Source: Lysobacteraceae bacterium (GTDB lineage: Bacteria > Pseudomonadota > Gammaproteobacteria > Xanthomonadales > Rhodanobacteraceae). Taken from it: DNA of 64,000 nt. Below are positions 15,678 to 24,459 of the stretch, piece by piece (the stretch's first letter is position 1; each line of letters begins with the position of its first letter). Made by a program: the position numbers and the translations under genes. The notes under the pieces are model-generated. The model saw nothing but the letters and a program-made list of their open reading frames with translations, made no database searches and was not told the origin of the DNA. Location: the NCBI GenBank assembly GCA_004143945.1, contig SEHB01000002.1, positions 62,001 to 126,000 of the forward strand. Reading direction: 5' to 3'.

Positions 15678-18600
15678 TCAGTCGGGCGCGCGCGCGGGTC
15701 GGCGCAACGTCTGGCGCACGCCCGGCACGCGACTCGCCGGCATCAGGCCGAGCTCGCCCGCGACGTCGACATAACCCAGCAACGCCGCGACGTCGGCCGC
15801 GCTGCGACCGAATGCATCCTGCGCGTCGATGCTCGCACCGTGCGCCTTGAGCAGGCGCGCGCAACCGAGCAGTCCGTGCAGCGCGCAGGCATGCAGCACG
15901 CCGACGCCGCGCCGGTCCTGCGTGTGCACGCTCGCACCCAGTTGCAGCAGGTATTCGGCGAGCGAACGGATCTGCTCCGCATCGCACGCGGTGCCCGGCT
16001 GCGCGCGCGCCCCGAGCAGCACGAGCAACGCGTCCTGGCCCTCTTCGTTGCACGCGTCGAGGCGCGCACCGGCCTGCAGCAGGCGTTCGAGCACCGCGCG
16101 CACGCGTGCGCCGTCGCCGCCGCCGAACGCGTGCTGCGCGAGCGCCTGCAGCGGCGTCACGCCCGCTTCGTCGGCCGCGTCCGCGCGCGCGCCCGATTCC
16201 AGCAACGCATCGACGATCGCGGGTTCGCCGAGCGCGGCCGCGAGGGTCAGCGCGCTGCCGCCACCCGCGATCGGCAAGTCGGCCGGCACGTGCCGTTCGA
16301 GCAGGGTGCGCACGACCGCTTCGCGACGCGCCGCCACCGCGGCAGCGAGGCAGTGCATGCCAGAGCGCGAGACGCAGCGCGTGTCCGCGCCCGCGTCGAG
16401 CAGGTGCACGACCAGCGCCGCGTGGCCGGAACCGGCCGCACGGATCAGGGCCGTCGCGCCCTGCGCATCCGTCGCGTCGATCGGCAGGCCGAGTTCGAGC
16501 AGGCGCGCGACCGCTTCGAGGTCGCCGGCGGTGGCTGCTGCGACGAGATCGGAAGGTTGCAGGCGGCGGCGCGGCAGGCGCCAGCCGGTCCAGCCGAGCC
16601 AGCGCGCATGTGCGGGATCGGTTCCGAGCGCGAGCCCGAGTGGCGTCTCGCCGACCGCGGTCGCGAGTTCCGGATCGGCGCCCGCGGCGACCAGGGCCTG
16701 AAGCAGCGGCACCGCGACGGCATCGGCGCGCACGACCGCCAGATGCAGCGCGCCGCGGCCGTGCGCATCGCGCGCATTCGGGTCCGCGCCGCGATCGAGC
16801 AGCGCGCGGACCAGCTCGACGTCGCCGACCGCGACCGCGAGGTGCAGCGCGCTGCGGCGCTGGTCGGCGCAGCCGCACCAGTCGGCGCCGCGCTCCAGCA
16901 GCTCATGCGCGAGCGTGCGCGTGTGCGCGTCGTTCGGGTCGCCGCCGCCGGCGAGCACGCGCGCGAGCAGGCCTGCGCCGCCGGTCGGCGCGCCGCGCGC
17001 GAGCAGTTCGCGCAGCGCGACGCGACTCGCGGGCAGGCGTTCGACCAACGCATCGAACAAGGTCGATCCGTTCGAGACGCGCGCGGCCGGATCGAGGCCG
17101 TGATTGGCGAGCCAGTCACGCGCGGCCGCATGCCCGGGGTCGGAGAGGTCGAGCCAGAGGTCGGCGAGCGCCTCCGGGGGCCACTGCGCGAGTACGCCGA
17201 CGAACTCCGCCGCGACGTTCCAGTGGCCGAAGCGCAGCGCATCGAGCAGATGGTCCGCATGCGCTTCCTGGCCCGCGATGCCCGCGCCACCGAGCGTGCT
17301 CGGCAACGGATACTCGGGATCGAGCAGGGCGACGATGTGCCAGCGGCCCGCGCTGGCCGCATGGTCGAGCGCACGCTTGCCGTCGCCGCCGACGCAGGCG
17401 CGATCGGCGCCGAGCGTCAGCAATGCGCGCACCGCGTCTTCGTTCGACTGGCGCGACTGGCACGCGATCATCAACGCGGTGCGGCCGCTGCCGTCGATGC
17501 GGTCGAGTTCGGGCTTGCGCCGGCCGATCGCGTCGATCGCGGCGACCACGCCCGAGCGTGCCGCTTCCATCAGCGCGGTGGTGCCGCGATCGTCGGCAAG
17601 GTCGACCGAAGCACCTCCGGCGAGCAGTGCCTCGACGATACGCGCATGACCCGCGAGCGCGGCGGTCATCAGCGCGGTGCGCTCGAGCGGGGCGCGCGCG
17701 TCGACCGCCGCGCGCCGGCGCAGCAGCAGCTTGACGCCCGCCGAGTCGTCCTCGGCGACGCCCGCGGCCTGCACGATCGCGGGTTGCGCCGACGGCGGAT
17801 GCGGGTGCGCGCGGCGCTCGAGCAGGAATTCCGCGATGGCCCAGTTCGCGTTCCCGCAGGCGATCGCGAGCGGCGTGCAGCCGGCCGCGTTCACCGCATC
17901 GATGTCGGCGCCCGCGTCGACGAGCAGGGCCGCGATGACCGCATCGATGCCGCGCGCGGCGTGATGCAGCGGCGTATTGCCTTGCGCATCGGCGGTGCGC
18001 GGGTCGGCGCCGTTGGCGAGCAGCGTCGTGACCGCCTCGGGCCGGCCTTCGTAGCTGTCGCGCGTCGCCGCGACCAGCGGCGTGACGCCGCCGACCGCGC
18101 GATTCACGTCGACGCCGCGTGCGATCAGCGCGCGCAGCAGGCGCAGGTCGGGCAGCGTCGCGGCGACCAGCAGCGCGCTGCGCTGGTCGCGCTGGCCCGG
18201 TGGCGGCAACGCGTTCGGATCGCCGCCGCGCTCGAGCGCGGCGAGCGCGAGGTCGACCTGGATCGAGTGCACCGCGCACAGCAGCGTGCCGTCGAGCTCG
18301 CGCTGGCTGATGCCGGTCGGGAGCACCGGCGCGGCGACCGGTGCGATGTCCGGACCCGCCTCGTCGCCGGGCGCACGCGCGCGCCGGCTGCGCGCATCCG
18401 CGAGCAACGCGCGCAGGCAGCGGTTGACGAGCAAGGCGTGCGCGAGCGGCGACAGCACGAGCGCGTACAACGCGAGCAGCGCGAGGCGTGCATCGGTATC
18501 GAGCACGATGCCGAAGCCGGCGAGCGAGAGCGCGCCGAGCGCGAGCAGCAGCAGCGCGATCCCCGCGGGCAGGCCGTAGGCGAGCAGCAGTTCATGTTCG

Positions 18601-19085
18601 CGCGTGAGGTGGCGCGCGAACGCGAGCGAGCGCCGCAGCACGGCCGAGAGCCACGATGCGCGCGCGCTGTCGTCGGGGTAGGCATCGTCCCACACGAACG
18701 GCAGCGCGAATGCGGGCCAGATGCGCCATAGCACGAACAGGCTCGCCGCGAGCGCGGCCGACAACGCGAGCGCGGCCGGCAGCGAGCCGTCGTGCGCCAG
18801 CCACCAGACCGGCGCGAACAGGATCGCGGCGACCAGCGCGCAGGCTGCGGTCGACATCACGAAGTACGGGGTGCCGCGCAGCGCGGCCGTGCGCCGCGCC
18901 GATGCGTCGGGATCGAAGCCCGCGGCGCGCGAGACCGCGACCATCACGAACATGTTGGCGCCGAGGATCGGAATCAGCGCGAGCGCATGCGGAACCAGCG
19001 CCGCGAGCGCGAACAGGACTGCGGCCGGTACGAGCGGGGGCAACATCGCCGACAGGGTGTTGCGCACGGAACCGCGCTTCGGCAT
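15678..19085 (-). CDS. Membrane-anchored ankyrin-repeat protein
   Basis: 1135 residues from ATG 19085 (a GTG directly before it is also possible). The first 215 residues hold about six hydrophobic segments (for example VPAAVLFALAALVPHALALI and IALLLLALGALSLAGFGIVL). The rest is roughly 20 ankyrin-type repeats of about 33 residues, recognisable as TPLHHAA, TALMTAALAGHARIVEALL, SALHLAVAVGDVELVRALLDRGADPN and similar, with a degenerate stretch in the middle. Ankyrin arrays mediate protein-protein contacts, and the topology suggests a large scaffold at the inner membrane. A long non-ankyrin gap around residues 600-680 separates two arrays. The partner is unknown. It converges on the DprE2-like gene, with 10 bp between the ends. 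Confidence 0.9.
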   Translation of the reverse strand: MPKRGSVRNTLSAMLPPLVPAAVLFALAALVPHALALIPILGANMFVMVAVSRAAGFDPDASARRTAALRGTPYFVMSTAACALVAAILFAPVWWLAHDGSLPAALALSAALAASLFVLWRIWPAFALPFVWDDAYPDDSARASWLSAVLRRSLAFARHLTREHELLLAYGLPAGIALLLLALGALSLAGFGIVLDTDARLALLALYALVLSPLAHALLVNRCLRALLADARSRRARAPGDEAGPDIAPVAAPVLPTGISQRELDGTLLCAVHSIQVDLALAALERGGDPNALPPPGQRDQRSALLVAATLPDLRLLRALIARGVDVNRAVGGVTPLVAATRDSYEGRPEAVTTLLANGADPRTADAQGNTPLHHAARGIDAVIAALLVDAGADIDAVNAAGCTPLAIACGNANWAIAEFLLERRAHPHPPSAQPAIVQAAGVAEDDSAGVKLLLRRRAAVDARAPLERTALMTAALAGHARIVEALLAGGASVDLADDRGTTALMEAARSGVVAAIDAIGRRKPELDRIDGSGRTALMIACQSRQSNEDAVRALLTLGADRACVGGDGKRALDHAASAGRWHIVALLDPEYPLPSTLGGAGIAGQEAHADHLLDALRFGHWNVAAEFVGVLAQWPPEALADLWLDLSDPGHAAARDWLANHGLDPAARVSNGSTLFDALVERLPASRVALRELLARGAPTGGAGLLARVLAGGGDPNDAHTRTLAHELLERGADWCGCADQRRSALHLAVAVGDVELVRALLDRGADPNARDAHGRGALHLAVVRADAVAVPLLQALVAAGADPELATAVGETPLGLALGTDPAHARWLGWTGWRLPRRRLQPSDLVAAATAGDLEAVARLLELGLPIDATDAQGATALIRAAGSGHAALVVHLLDAGADTRCVSRSGMHCLAAAVAARREAVVRTLLERHVPADLPIAGGGSALTLAAALGEPAIVDALLESGARADAADEAGVTPLQALAQHAFGGGDGARVRAVLERLLQAGARLDACNEEGQDALLVLLGARAQPGTACDAEQIRSLAEYLLQLGASVHTQDRRGVGVLHACALHGLLGCARLLKAHGASIDAQDAFGRSAADVAALLGYVDVAGELGLMPASRVPGVRQTLRRPARAPD

Positions 19086-19123
19086 CACGTCTCTCGTTCA
19101 GGCGGCCACGATCGCACCGGTCG

Positions 19124-19129
19124 AGTATA
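19124..19129 (-). promoter_or_regulatory. Likely -10 box of the ankyrin gene
   Basis: TATACT on the minus strand, 38 nt before the ATG at 19085. The -35 is poorly defined. Confidence 0.45.
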
Positions 19130-19195
19130 ACGAGGGTCGCCACGCTTGCACGAAGCCGCGCGCCGGCGTTGCCGATGTCGCGGCCGCGTTGCAGT

Positions 19196-19456
19196 TCAGC
19201 CAACCACGAAGGCGTCGGGCGAACCCTGGCGCGGCGGGAACTGCACGTGGAACCCGCGTTCGACGAGCGCGTCGCGCAGTTCGTCCGCGCCGATGCGCGC
19301 GAGGCGGCGGCCGGGCACGAGTTCGAGTTCGAGCACGAACACCAGCGGGCCGAGCGCGGCCGCGAGCTCGCGCGGCAGAACCCCGCTGTCGTCGCGCCCA
19401 CGCAGGAACACGTAGGTGTCCGCGCGGGCGCTGCTCCTGTAGACGAAACACTGCAT
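19196..19456 (-). CDS. YcgL domain-containing protein
   Basis: 86 residues. MQCFVYRSSARADTYVFLRG, followed by LPRELAAALGP and a C-terminal GFHVQFPPR, matches the YcgL family (E. coli YcgL begins MICAVYRSPKRDQTYLYV). The function is unknown in detail; the fold is a small alpha/beta domain. The ATG at 19456 gives the expected family length. The frame continues upstream into the protease gene but not as family sequence. It lies 49 bp downstream of the protease gene on the same strand. Confidence 0.88.
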   Translation of the reverse strand: MQCFVYRSSARADTYVFLRGRDDSGVLPRELAAALGPLVFVLELELVPGRRLARIGADELRDALVERGFHVQFPPRQGSPDAFVVG

Positions 19457-19505
19457 GCATCGCGACCGATCGGGGACCGGTGGCGACCCTAGCATGCACG
19501 CGGCG

Positions 19506-20984
19506 CTACGGCTCGAATCCGTCCACGAAGATGCGGTCGTCGGGACCGGCGGCCGGATCGATGCCGGGCAGCGTGGTGGCGCCGGTGGAAGCCGGGTCGA
19601 GCCAGTCGCGCAGGCGCGTGGCCGCACTCGCACCCTGCCACGCGACCGAGAACTTGCCGTAGCAGTCGTACCCCGCATTCGGCACGCTGCCCGAGCACGC
19701 CGCGCTGCCACCGGACAGGGTGCCGAGGATCAGGTTCTGGTGGCCGCTCGCATCACCCGCGGGCACGAAGATCGCCGAGCCGGACGAGCCGCCTTCGGTG
19801 GTGCCCTGCGCGTACGGCGATCCCGTGCGCCAGTGGCTGCTGGTGCCGCCCGAGCCGATGCAACTGTTCATCGTGGTCAGGCCGTTGTCGTCTTCGGTGA
19901 TCGCCTTGACCCATCCGCTCGGATGGTGGATGCCGATGCTGCCTGCGGGCGTGATCCCACTCGCGTCCCAGCCCGCGTAGTAAACCTGGTAGGCGGTCGG
20001 CGGCAGGCTGTTGAGTTCGACCAGCGCGACATCGACGTCCGCGCGATGCGCACGCAGCGTCGCGCCACCCGATTGCGTCTGCGCGGTCGAACCGCCCCCG
20101 TGCTGGTCGCAGGTCGGCGACTGGTAGTTCCAGATCAGCGACATCGACGTCGCTTCCGATTGGGTGCTGATGCAGTGGTTGGCGGTCAGGAAGTAGGGCT
20201 TGAGGTCCTGCGCGGTGTTGTTGACGAGCGTCCCGGTGCACAGGTAGGTGCCGCCACTCTGGAAATAGAACTTCGCGACCGCGCGGATCTCGTCGCGATA
20301 GTCGTCGCCGAGCGCGCAGACCACGTCGATGTTGCAGGTGCCTGACGGACCCGCGCCGAACAGTTGCGTGCCGTCGGCCGCGTCGACGTTGCGATAACCC
20401 GTGCCGACCGTCGACAGCACCAGCGCATCATGCGCCAGCGTCGCGCCGGCGGGCACGTGCAGTTCGAGCGCAAGTTCGGAACCTGCGATCGGCGCCAGCC
20501 AGAGCTGGCCGTCCGGCGTGCGGTCGGCCGCGCCGTAGGCACCGTCGTAGCGATGGCGGCCTTCGTCGATCACGTGCAGCGTCGCGCCCGCGGGCAGCTC
20601 GAAGCGCGAAAACCCGAAGCGCAGGTCGGTCGCGTTCGGAGAATGCACCACGAGGCGCCAGAGCCGGCTGCCGTCGGCGAGCTCCGCCCATACGCCATCG
20701 CGCGTGCTCGAGGCCGTGACCGCCTGGCCGACCGCAACGCGCAGGCGCTTTTCGGCGGCGCCGTTGGCGGCGCGCTGCGCGTCCATCGCGCGCGCATCGG
20801 CCGCGAGCTCGCGCGCTGCATCGACCGCCGGCAGCTCCAGCACCGGCGCCGACGCGAGCTGCGGCGGCAGCGCATGCCCGAACGAATACGGAGGCTGCGT
20901 TTCGCGTGCGGGCAGCGGCGACATCGAGAGCAGCAGCATGGCCGCGGCGCATGGCCCGGCCCAGCGAAGGAAACGACGTGACAT
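19506..20984 (-). CDS. Secreted lysyl-endopeptidase-like serine protease with DRIFVDGFEP C-terminus
   Basis: 492 residues with a signal peptide ending near SPLPARE (about 26). After a propeptide-like region (30-210) comes a trypsin-fold domain like Achromobacter protease I: GTCNIDVVCALGDDYRDEIRAVAKF, His270 in FLTANHC, Asp318 in ADVDVALVEL, and Ser401 in TEGGSSGSAIF. Paired cysteines fit an extracellular enzyme. The extreme C-terminus is DDRIFVDGFEP, the motif shared with five other secreted proteins in the window. Cleavage specificity for lysine is likely by family but unproven. It lies between the GGDEF gene and ycgL. Confidence 0.9.
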   Translation of the reverse strand: MSRRFLRWAGPCAAAMLLLSMSPLPARETQPPYSFGHALPPQLASAPVLELPAVDAARELAADARAMDAQRAANGAAEKRLRVAVGQAVTASSTRDGVWAELADGSRLWRLVVHSPNATDLRFGFSRFELPAGATLHVIDEGRHRYDGAYGAADRTPDGQLWLAPIAGSELALELHVPAGATLAHDALVLSTVGTGYRNVDAADGTQLFGAGPSGTCNIDVVCALGDDYRDEIRAVAKFYFQSGGTYLCTGTLVNNTAQDLKPYFLTANHCISTQSEATSMSLIWNYQSPTCDQHGGGSTAQTQSGGATLRAHRADVDVALVELNSLPPTAYQVYYAGWDASGITPAGSIGIHHPSGWVKAITEDDNGLTTMNSCIGSGGTSSHWRTGSPYAQGTTEGGSSGSAIFVPAGDASGHQNLILGTLSGGSAACSGSVPNAGYDCYGKFSVAWQGASAATRLRDWLDPASTGATTLPGIDPAAGPDDRIFVDGFEP

Positions 20985-21061
20985 GGGAACCTCCTGCCTG
21001 CGCCGGACGGCGAACGCGGGAATGTATTCGTCCGCTCGCGACGCGGCATCCGGCACACGGA

Positions 21062-23641
21062 CTACGGCATGCCCGCCCCGGGTCGGGCCGGTGCGTGCGC
21101 ATCCGGCGCATGCCCGTCGGCGGCGAGGCGCGCGGTGTCGCGGCCGGCCGCCTTCGCATCGTACAGCGCGTGGTCGGCGAGCTGCATGAGCTCGGCCGGC
21201 GCGAGCGCGCCGCCCTGCACGACCGCGACGCCGATGCTCGTGCTGACATCGCGCGGCCCCGAGACGAGGTCGAATGGCTCGCGAATCGCGCGCACGAGGT
21301 CCATCGCGAGCGCATGCGCCGCGTCGGCACCCGCAACGCCCTCGAGCACGATCACGAATTCGTCGCCCGCGAGCCGCGCGACGAAATCCTGCTTGCCGAC
21401 CCCGTCGTGCAGGCGCCACGCGAACTCGCGCAGCACCTCGTCGCCGCCGGCATGCCCGAGCGTGTCGTTGATCGCCTTGAAGTGATCGACGTCGATGAAC
21501 ATCAGCGCGAGCGACTGGCCCGACGCGCGCGCGCGCGCGATCGCCTGCGGCAGGAACTCGTCGAACTGGCGCCGGTTCGGCAGCGCGGTCAGCGCATCGA
21601 ATCGCGCGAGCCGGTGCAGCTCCTGCTCCACGCGCCGGATCGAGGTCATGTCGACGGTCAATGCGTAGAAGCCGTCGACGCGCCCGTCGCGATGGCGCTG
21701 CGGCACGTAGAGCGCGTGCGCGTTGCGTTCGCCCTCGGGACCGGCGAGGTCGAAGTCGAATTCGACGCGCTCGCCCGCGAGCGCCGCGCGGAAGCACCCG
21801 AGTTGTCGGTCGTAGGCGGCTTCACCGAGCATTTCGCGCAGCGGGCGGTCGATCAGTTGCGCGACCGGCCGGCCGAGCCAGGCTTCGTGCGTCGCGTTGC
21901 AGAAGCGCACGATGCCATTGGCGTCCACGAAGGAAATCAGCACCGGCAGGTTGTCGGTGATCGTGCGCAGGCGCGCCTCCCCCTCGGCCTGCTGGAGTTC
22001 CGCCCATTTGCGCGCGGTGATGTCCATCACCATCGCGTAGAACCCGGTCACCTCGCCGGACTCGGCGCGGTCCGGCACGAAGCTGGCCTGGAAATACAGC
22101 GGGACGCCGTGCTCGAAGTGCTCGCCGTCGAAGCGCACCGAGTCGCCCGCGAGGGCCTGCGCGACCGGCCCGCGCATGGTCGCGTACATGGAGGGATCGA
22201 GCGACTCGCTGAGGGTCCTGCCCAGCAGCGCGGCCGGCTCCACGCCGAGCGCCTTGCGGAAGTACGCATTGGTGAACGTGAAACGCTCCGAACCGTCGAC
22301 GCGCGCGACCAGCGCGGGCAGGCTGTCGGATACCGCGCGCAGCGCGCGCTCGCTGTCCTGCAGCGCCTGCTCGGCCTGCTTGCGCCGCGTGATGTCGCGG
22401 ATCACGCGCACGATGCCGTCGCTGCCGCCGTCGGTCGCGGGAACGCGCCGCGTGAGGCTCTCGACCCAGACGTAGTGGCCGTCCTTGTGCAGGCAGCGAT
22501 AGGTGAGCCGGCTTGCGGTGGCGCCCGCGGCCACCGCGGCCAGCTCGTGCTCGAACGCAGCGCGATCGTCCGCATGCACGATGTCGCGCGGCTCCTCGCC
22601 GACGAGTTCCTCCGGCGTCCAGCCGAGCATCTCGGTGACCGACGGCGACACGTACAGGCGCGTTCCATCCGGGGATGCGCGCACGATGATGTCGCTGGAA
22701 TGGTCCGCGAGTGCGCGATAGCGGCGTTCGCTGTCCTGCAGGATGCGTCGCAGCTTGCGCCGCTCGGCGAGCGCGACGCCGATCGGAAACGCGGTCATTG
22801 ACGCGACCGCGACGAAGAACTGCAACGCGAGCACGCGCCCGTGCCCCGGAATCTCCGCGAGCGTGAACGGACCGTGACCCGATACCGTAGCGATCACGCC
22901 GGTCACGCTGACGAGCACGACGCCGATCGCCGCGCCCGCGAAGCCGAGCTTGAACACCACGTAGAGCAGCGGAGGGAAGATCGCGAACAGCAGCGGCGCG
23001 CGGTGCACGAGGAAGACCCCCGCGCTGACGCTCGCGAGCAGGCCGAGCGCGAGCAGCGTGGTACGCAGCCGTCCGCGCGAAAGCATCCGCGCGACCACCT
23101 TGCGTTGCGCGACCAGCACCAGCGGCGTGGCGATGATGATCCCGAGCGCGTGCGCGGCATACCAGGTCGCGAATTCCTCCCACGGCGGCTGCGACTTGAC
23201 CACAAGGAACGCGATCGCGGCGAGGATGCCGGAAGCGAGCGGCGAGAGCACCGCCGCGAGCACGCCCGAGCGCGTGTGCAGCATGAGTTTCTCTGGATCG
23301 AGGTCGGTGCCGGCCACGCGGCGGATGCCACCCGCGCCGAGCAGCAGCTCGACGAGGCTCGCGAGCACCAGGCCGCTGGCCAGCGCCGGTGTCTGCCCGA
23401 CCAGAAGTCGCGCAGCGAGCATGCCCAGCCCACCCGCGAGCACGACCCGCCACCACCGTTGCGTCGGGGTGCGCAGCAGGATGCCGAGCAGGATTCCGTT
23501 CGCGTACCAGATCGGCGCGACGCTCAAGCGATCGGACGCGAGCGCGAGGCCGGCGAACGTGGTCGACGCGACGAGGACGACGAGGGCCGCGAGTCCCGCG
23601 ATCGCCGGAGCGACATCGAACCTGGTGTCCTGCGCCTTCAT
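21062..23641 (-). CDS. MASE1-PAS-PAS-PAS-GGDEF diguanylate cyclase
   Basis: 859 residues from ATG 23641, chosen over an ATG 42 bp upstream because MKAQDTR directly precedes the first membrane segment. The N-terminal 300 residues form a MASE1 sensor with about eight membrane segments. Three PAS domains follow (starting near YRALADHSSDIIVR, LRAVSDSLPALVAR and LRTITDNLPVLISF), then a GGDEF domain with FDALTALPNRRQFDEF and FIDVDHFKAINDTLGHAGGD. The active-site signature reads RLAGDEF, an AGDEF variant that is often still active, and the RxxD inhibitory site is absent (GKQD). The role is synthesis of cyclic di-GMP in response to an unknown signal. Confidence 0.93.
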   Translation of the reverse strand: MKAQDTRFDVAPAIAGLAALVVLVASTTFAGLALASDRLSVAPIWYANGILLGILLRTPTQRWWRVVLAGGLGMLAARLLVGQTPALASGLVLASLVELLLGAGGIRRVAGTDLDPEKLMLHTRSGVLAAVLSPLASGILAAIAFLVVKSQPPWEEFATWYAAHALGIIIATPLVLVAQRKVVARMLSRGRLRTTLLALGLLASVSAGVFLVHRAPLLFAIFPPLLYVVFKLGFAGAAIGVVLVSVTGVIATVSGHGPFTLAEIPGHGRVLALQFFVAVASMTAFPIGVALAERRKLRRILQDSERRYRALADHSSDIIVRASPDGTRLYVSPSVTEMLGWTPEELVGEEPRDIVHADDRAAFEHELAAVAAGATASRLTYRCLHKDGHYVWVESLTRRVPATDGGSDGIVRVIRDITRRKQAEQALQDSERALRAVSDSLPALVARVDGSERFTFTNAYFRKALGVEPAALLGRTLSESLDPSMYATMRGPVAQALAGDSVRFDGEHFEHGVPLYFQASFVPDRAESGEVTGFYAMVMDITARKWAELQQAEGEARLRTITDNLPVLISFVDANGIVRFCNATHEAWLGRPVAQLIDRPLREMLGEAAYDRQLGCFRAALAGERVEFDFDLAGPEGERNAHALYVPQRHRDGRVDGFYALTVDMTSIRRVEQELHRLARFDALTALPNRRQFDEFLPQAIARARASGQSLALMFIDVDHFKAINDTLGHAGGDEVLREFAWRLHDGVGKQDFVARLAGDEFVIVLEGVAGADAAHALAMDLVRAIREPFDLVSGPRDVSTSIGVAVVQGGALAPAELMQLADHALYDAKAAGRDTARLAADGHAPDAHAPARPGAGMP

Positions 23642-23925
23642 CGTTCGGCGGTCCCCTGCGTCGGTGCGGCCATCGGCGGCCATGCGTTGCGAACGGATCG
23701 CCCGCGCGGCGCGCCTCCTGTGGCGCCGCTCGCGGGTCGCAGCACAAGCTTAGCCGTTGCGGCGCGCGATGACGAAACGGGCGATGAACGCCGGCATCGG
23801 CGCGCGGCGTGCATGGCGTCACGCGACGGCCCTCGATGACGTCGGCCGAACTCACGAGGCGCGCGCGGGGCTGGCCCGCTAGGATGCACGTTCGCGCGAA
23901 CGCAAAGGACCGGGGTGCAGCACGC

Positions 23926-24459
23926 ATGGCCATCGACGATGCAGGCTCGGCAGGCGATCCGTCCCGACTCGAGGCACTGCACCCCCGGTTGTACGAACAC
24001 CTGCGCGAACTCGCTCGCCGCGCGCTCGCCGGCGAGCGCGCCGCGCAGACGCTCGGCACCACGGCCCTCGTGCACGAGGCGTGGCTCGGATTGGGCTCGA
24101 CCGACGCGGGATTCGAGAGCCGCGCGCACTTCCTCGGCTACGCGGCGACCGCGATGCGCCACATCCTGGTCGACCATGCGCGGCGCAAGTCTGCGATCAA
24201 GCGCGGCAGCGGCGCGGTTCCGCTCGACCTCGATGCGATCGACATCCCGGTGGAACAGGCGGCGACCGAGATGCTCGCGCTCGACGCGGCCCTCGATCGC
24301 CTGCAGGCGCTGGAGCCGCGTGCCGCGCGCGTCGTCGAGCTGCGCTTCTTCGCCGGTCTCTCGATAGAGGAAACCGCCGACGCGCTCGGCGTGGTGCCAC
24401 GCACCGTCGTGCGCGACTGGACGCTCGCGCGCGCGTTCCTGCATGCCGAGCTCGGATGA
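23926..24459 (+). CDS. ECF-type RNA polymerase sigma factor
   Basis: 177 residues. Region 2 is seen as LHPRLYEHLRELARRALAGE and LVHEAWLGL with AMRHILVDHARRKSAIKRG, and region 4 as LEPRAARVVELRFFAGLSIEETADALGVVPRTVVRDWTLARAFL. The sequence fits the ECF group that is commonly encoded next to serine/threonine kinases in Xanthomonadales and Planctomycetes. No anti-sigma factor is present. Its stop overlaps the kinase ATG (ATGA), so the kinase is probably its direct regulator. The regulon is unknown; the adjacent secreted beta-helix gene is a candidate target. Confidence 0.93.
   Translation: MAIDDAGSAGDPSRLEALHPRLYEHLRELARRALAGERAAQTLGTTALVHEAWLGLGSTDAGFESRAHFLGYAATAMRHILVDHARRKSAIKRGSGAVPLDLDAIDIPVEQAATEMLALDAALDRLQALEPRAARVVELRFFAGLSIEETADALGVVPRTVVRDWTLARAFLHAELG

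Noticed and set aside
15840-18731. A 963-codon plus-strand frame over the ankyrin gene
   Set aside because: It is a shadow of the ankyrin repeats; the minus strand shows regular ankyrin motifs and membrane segments.
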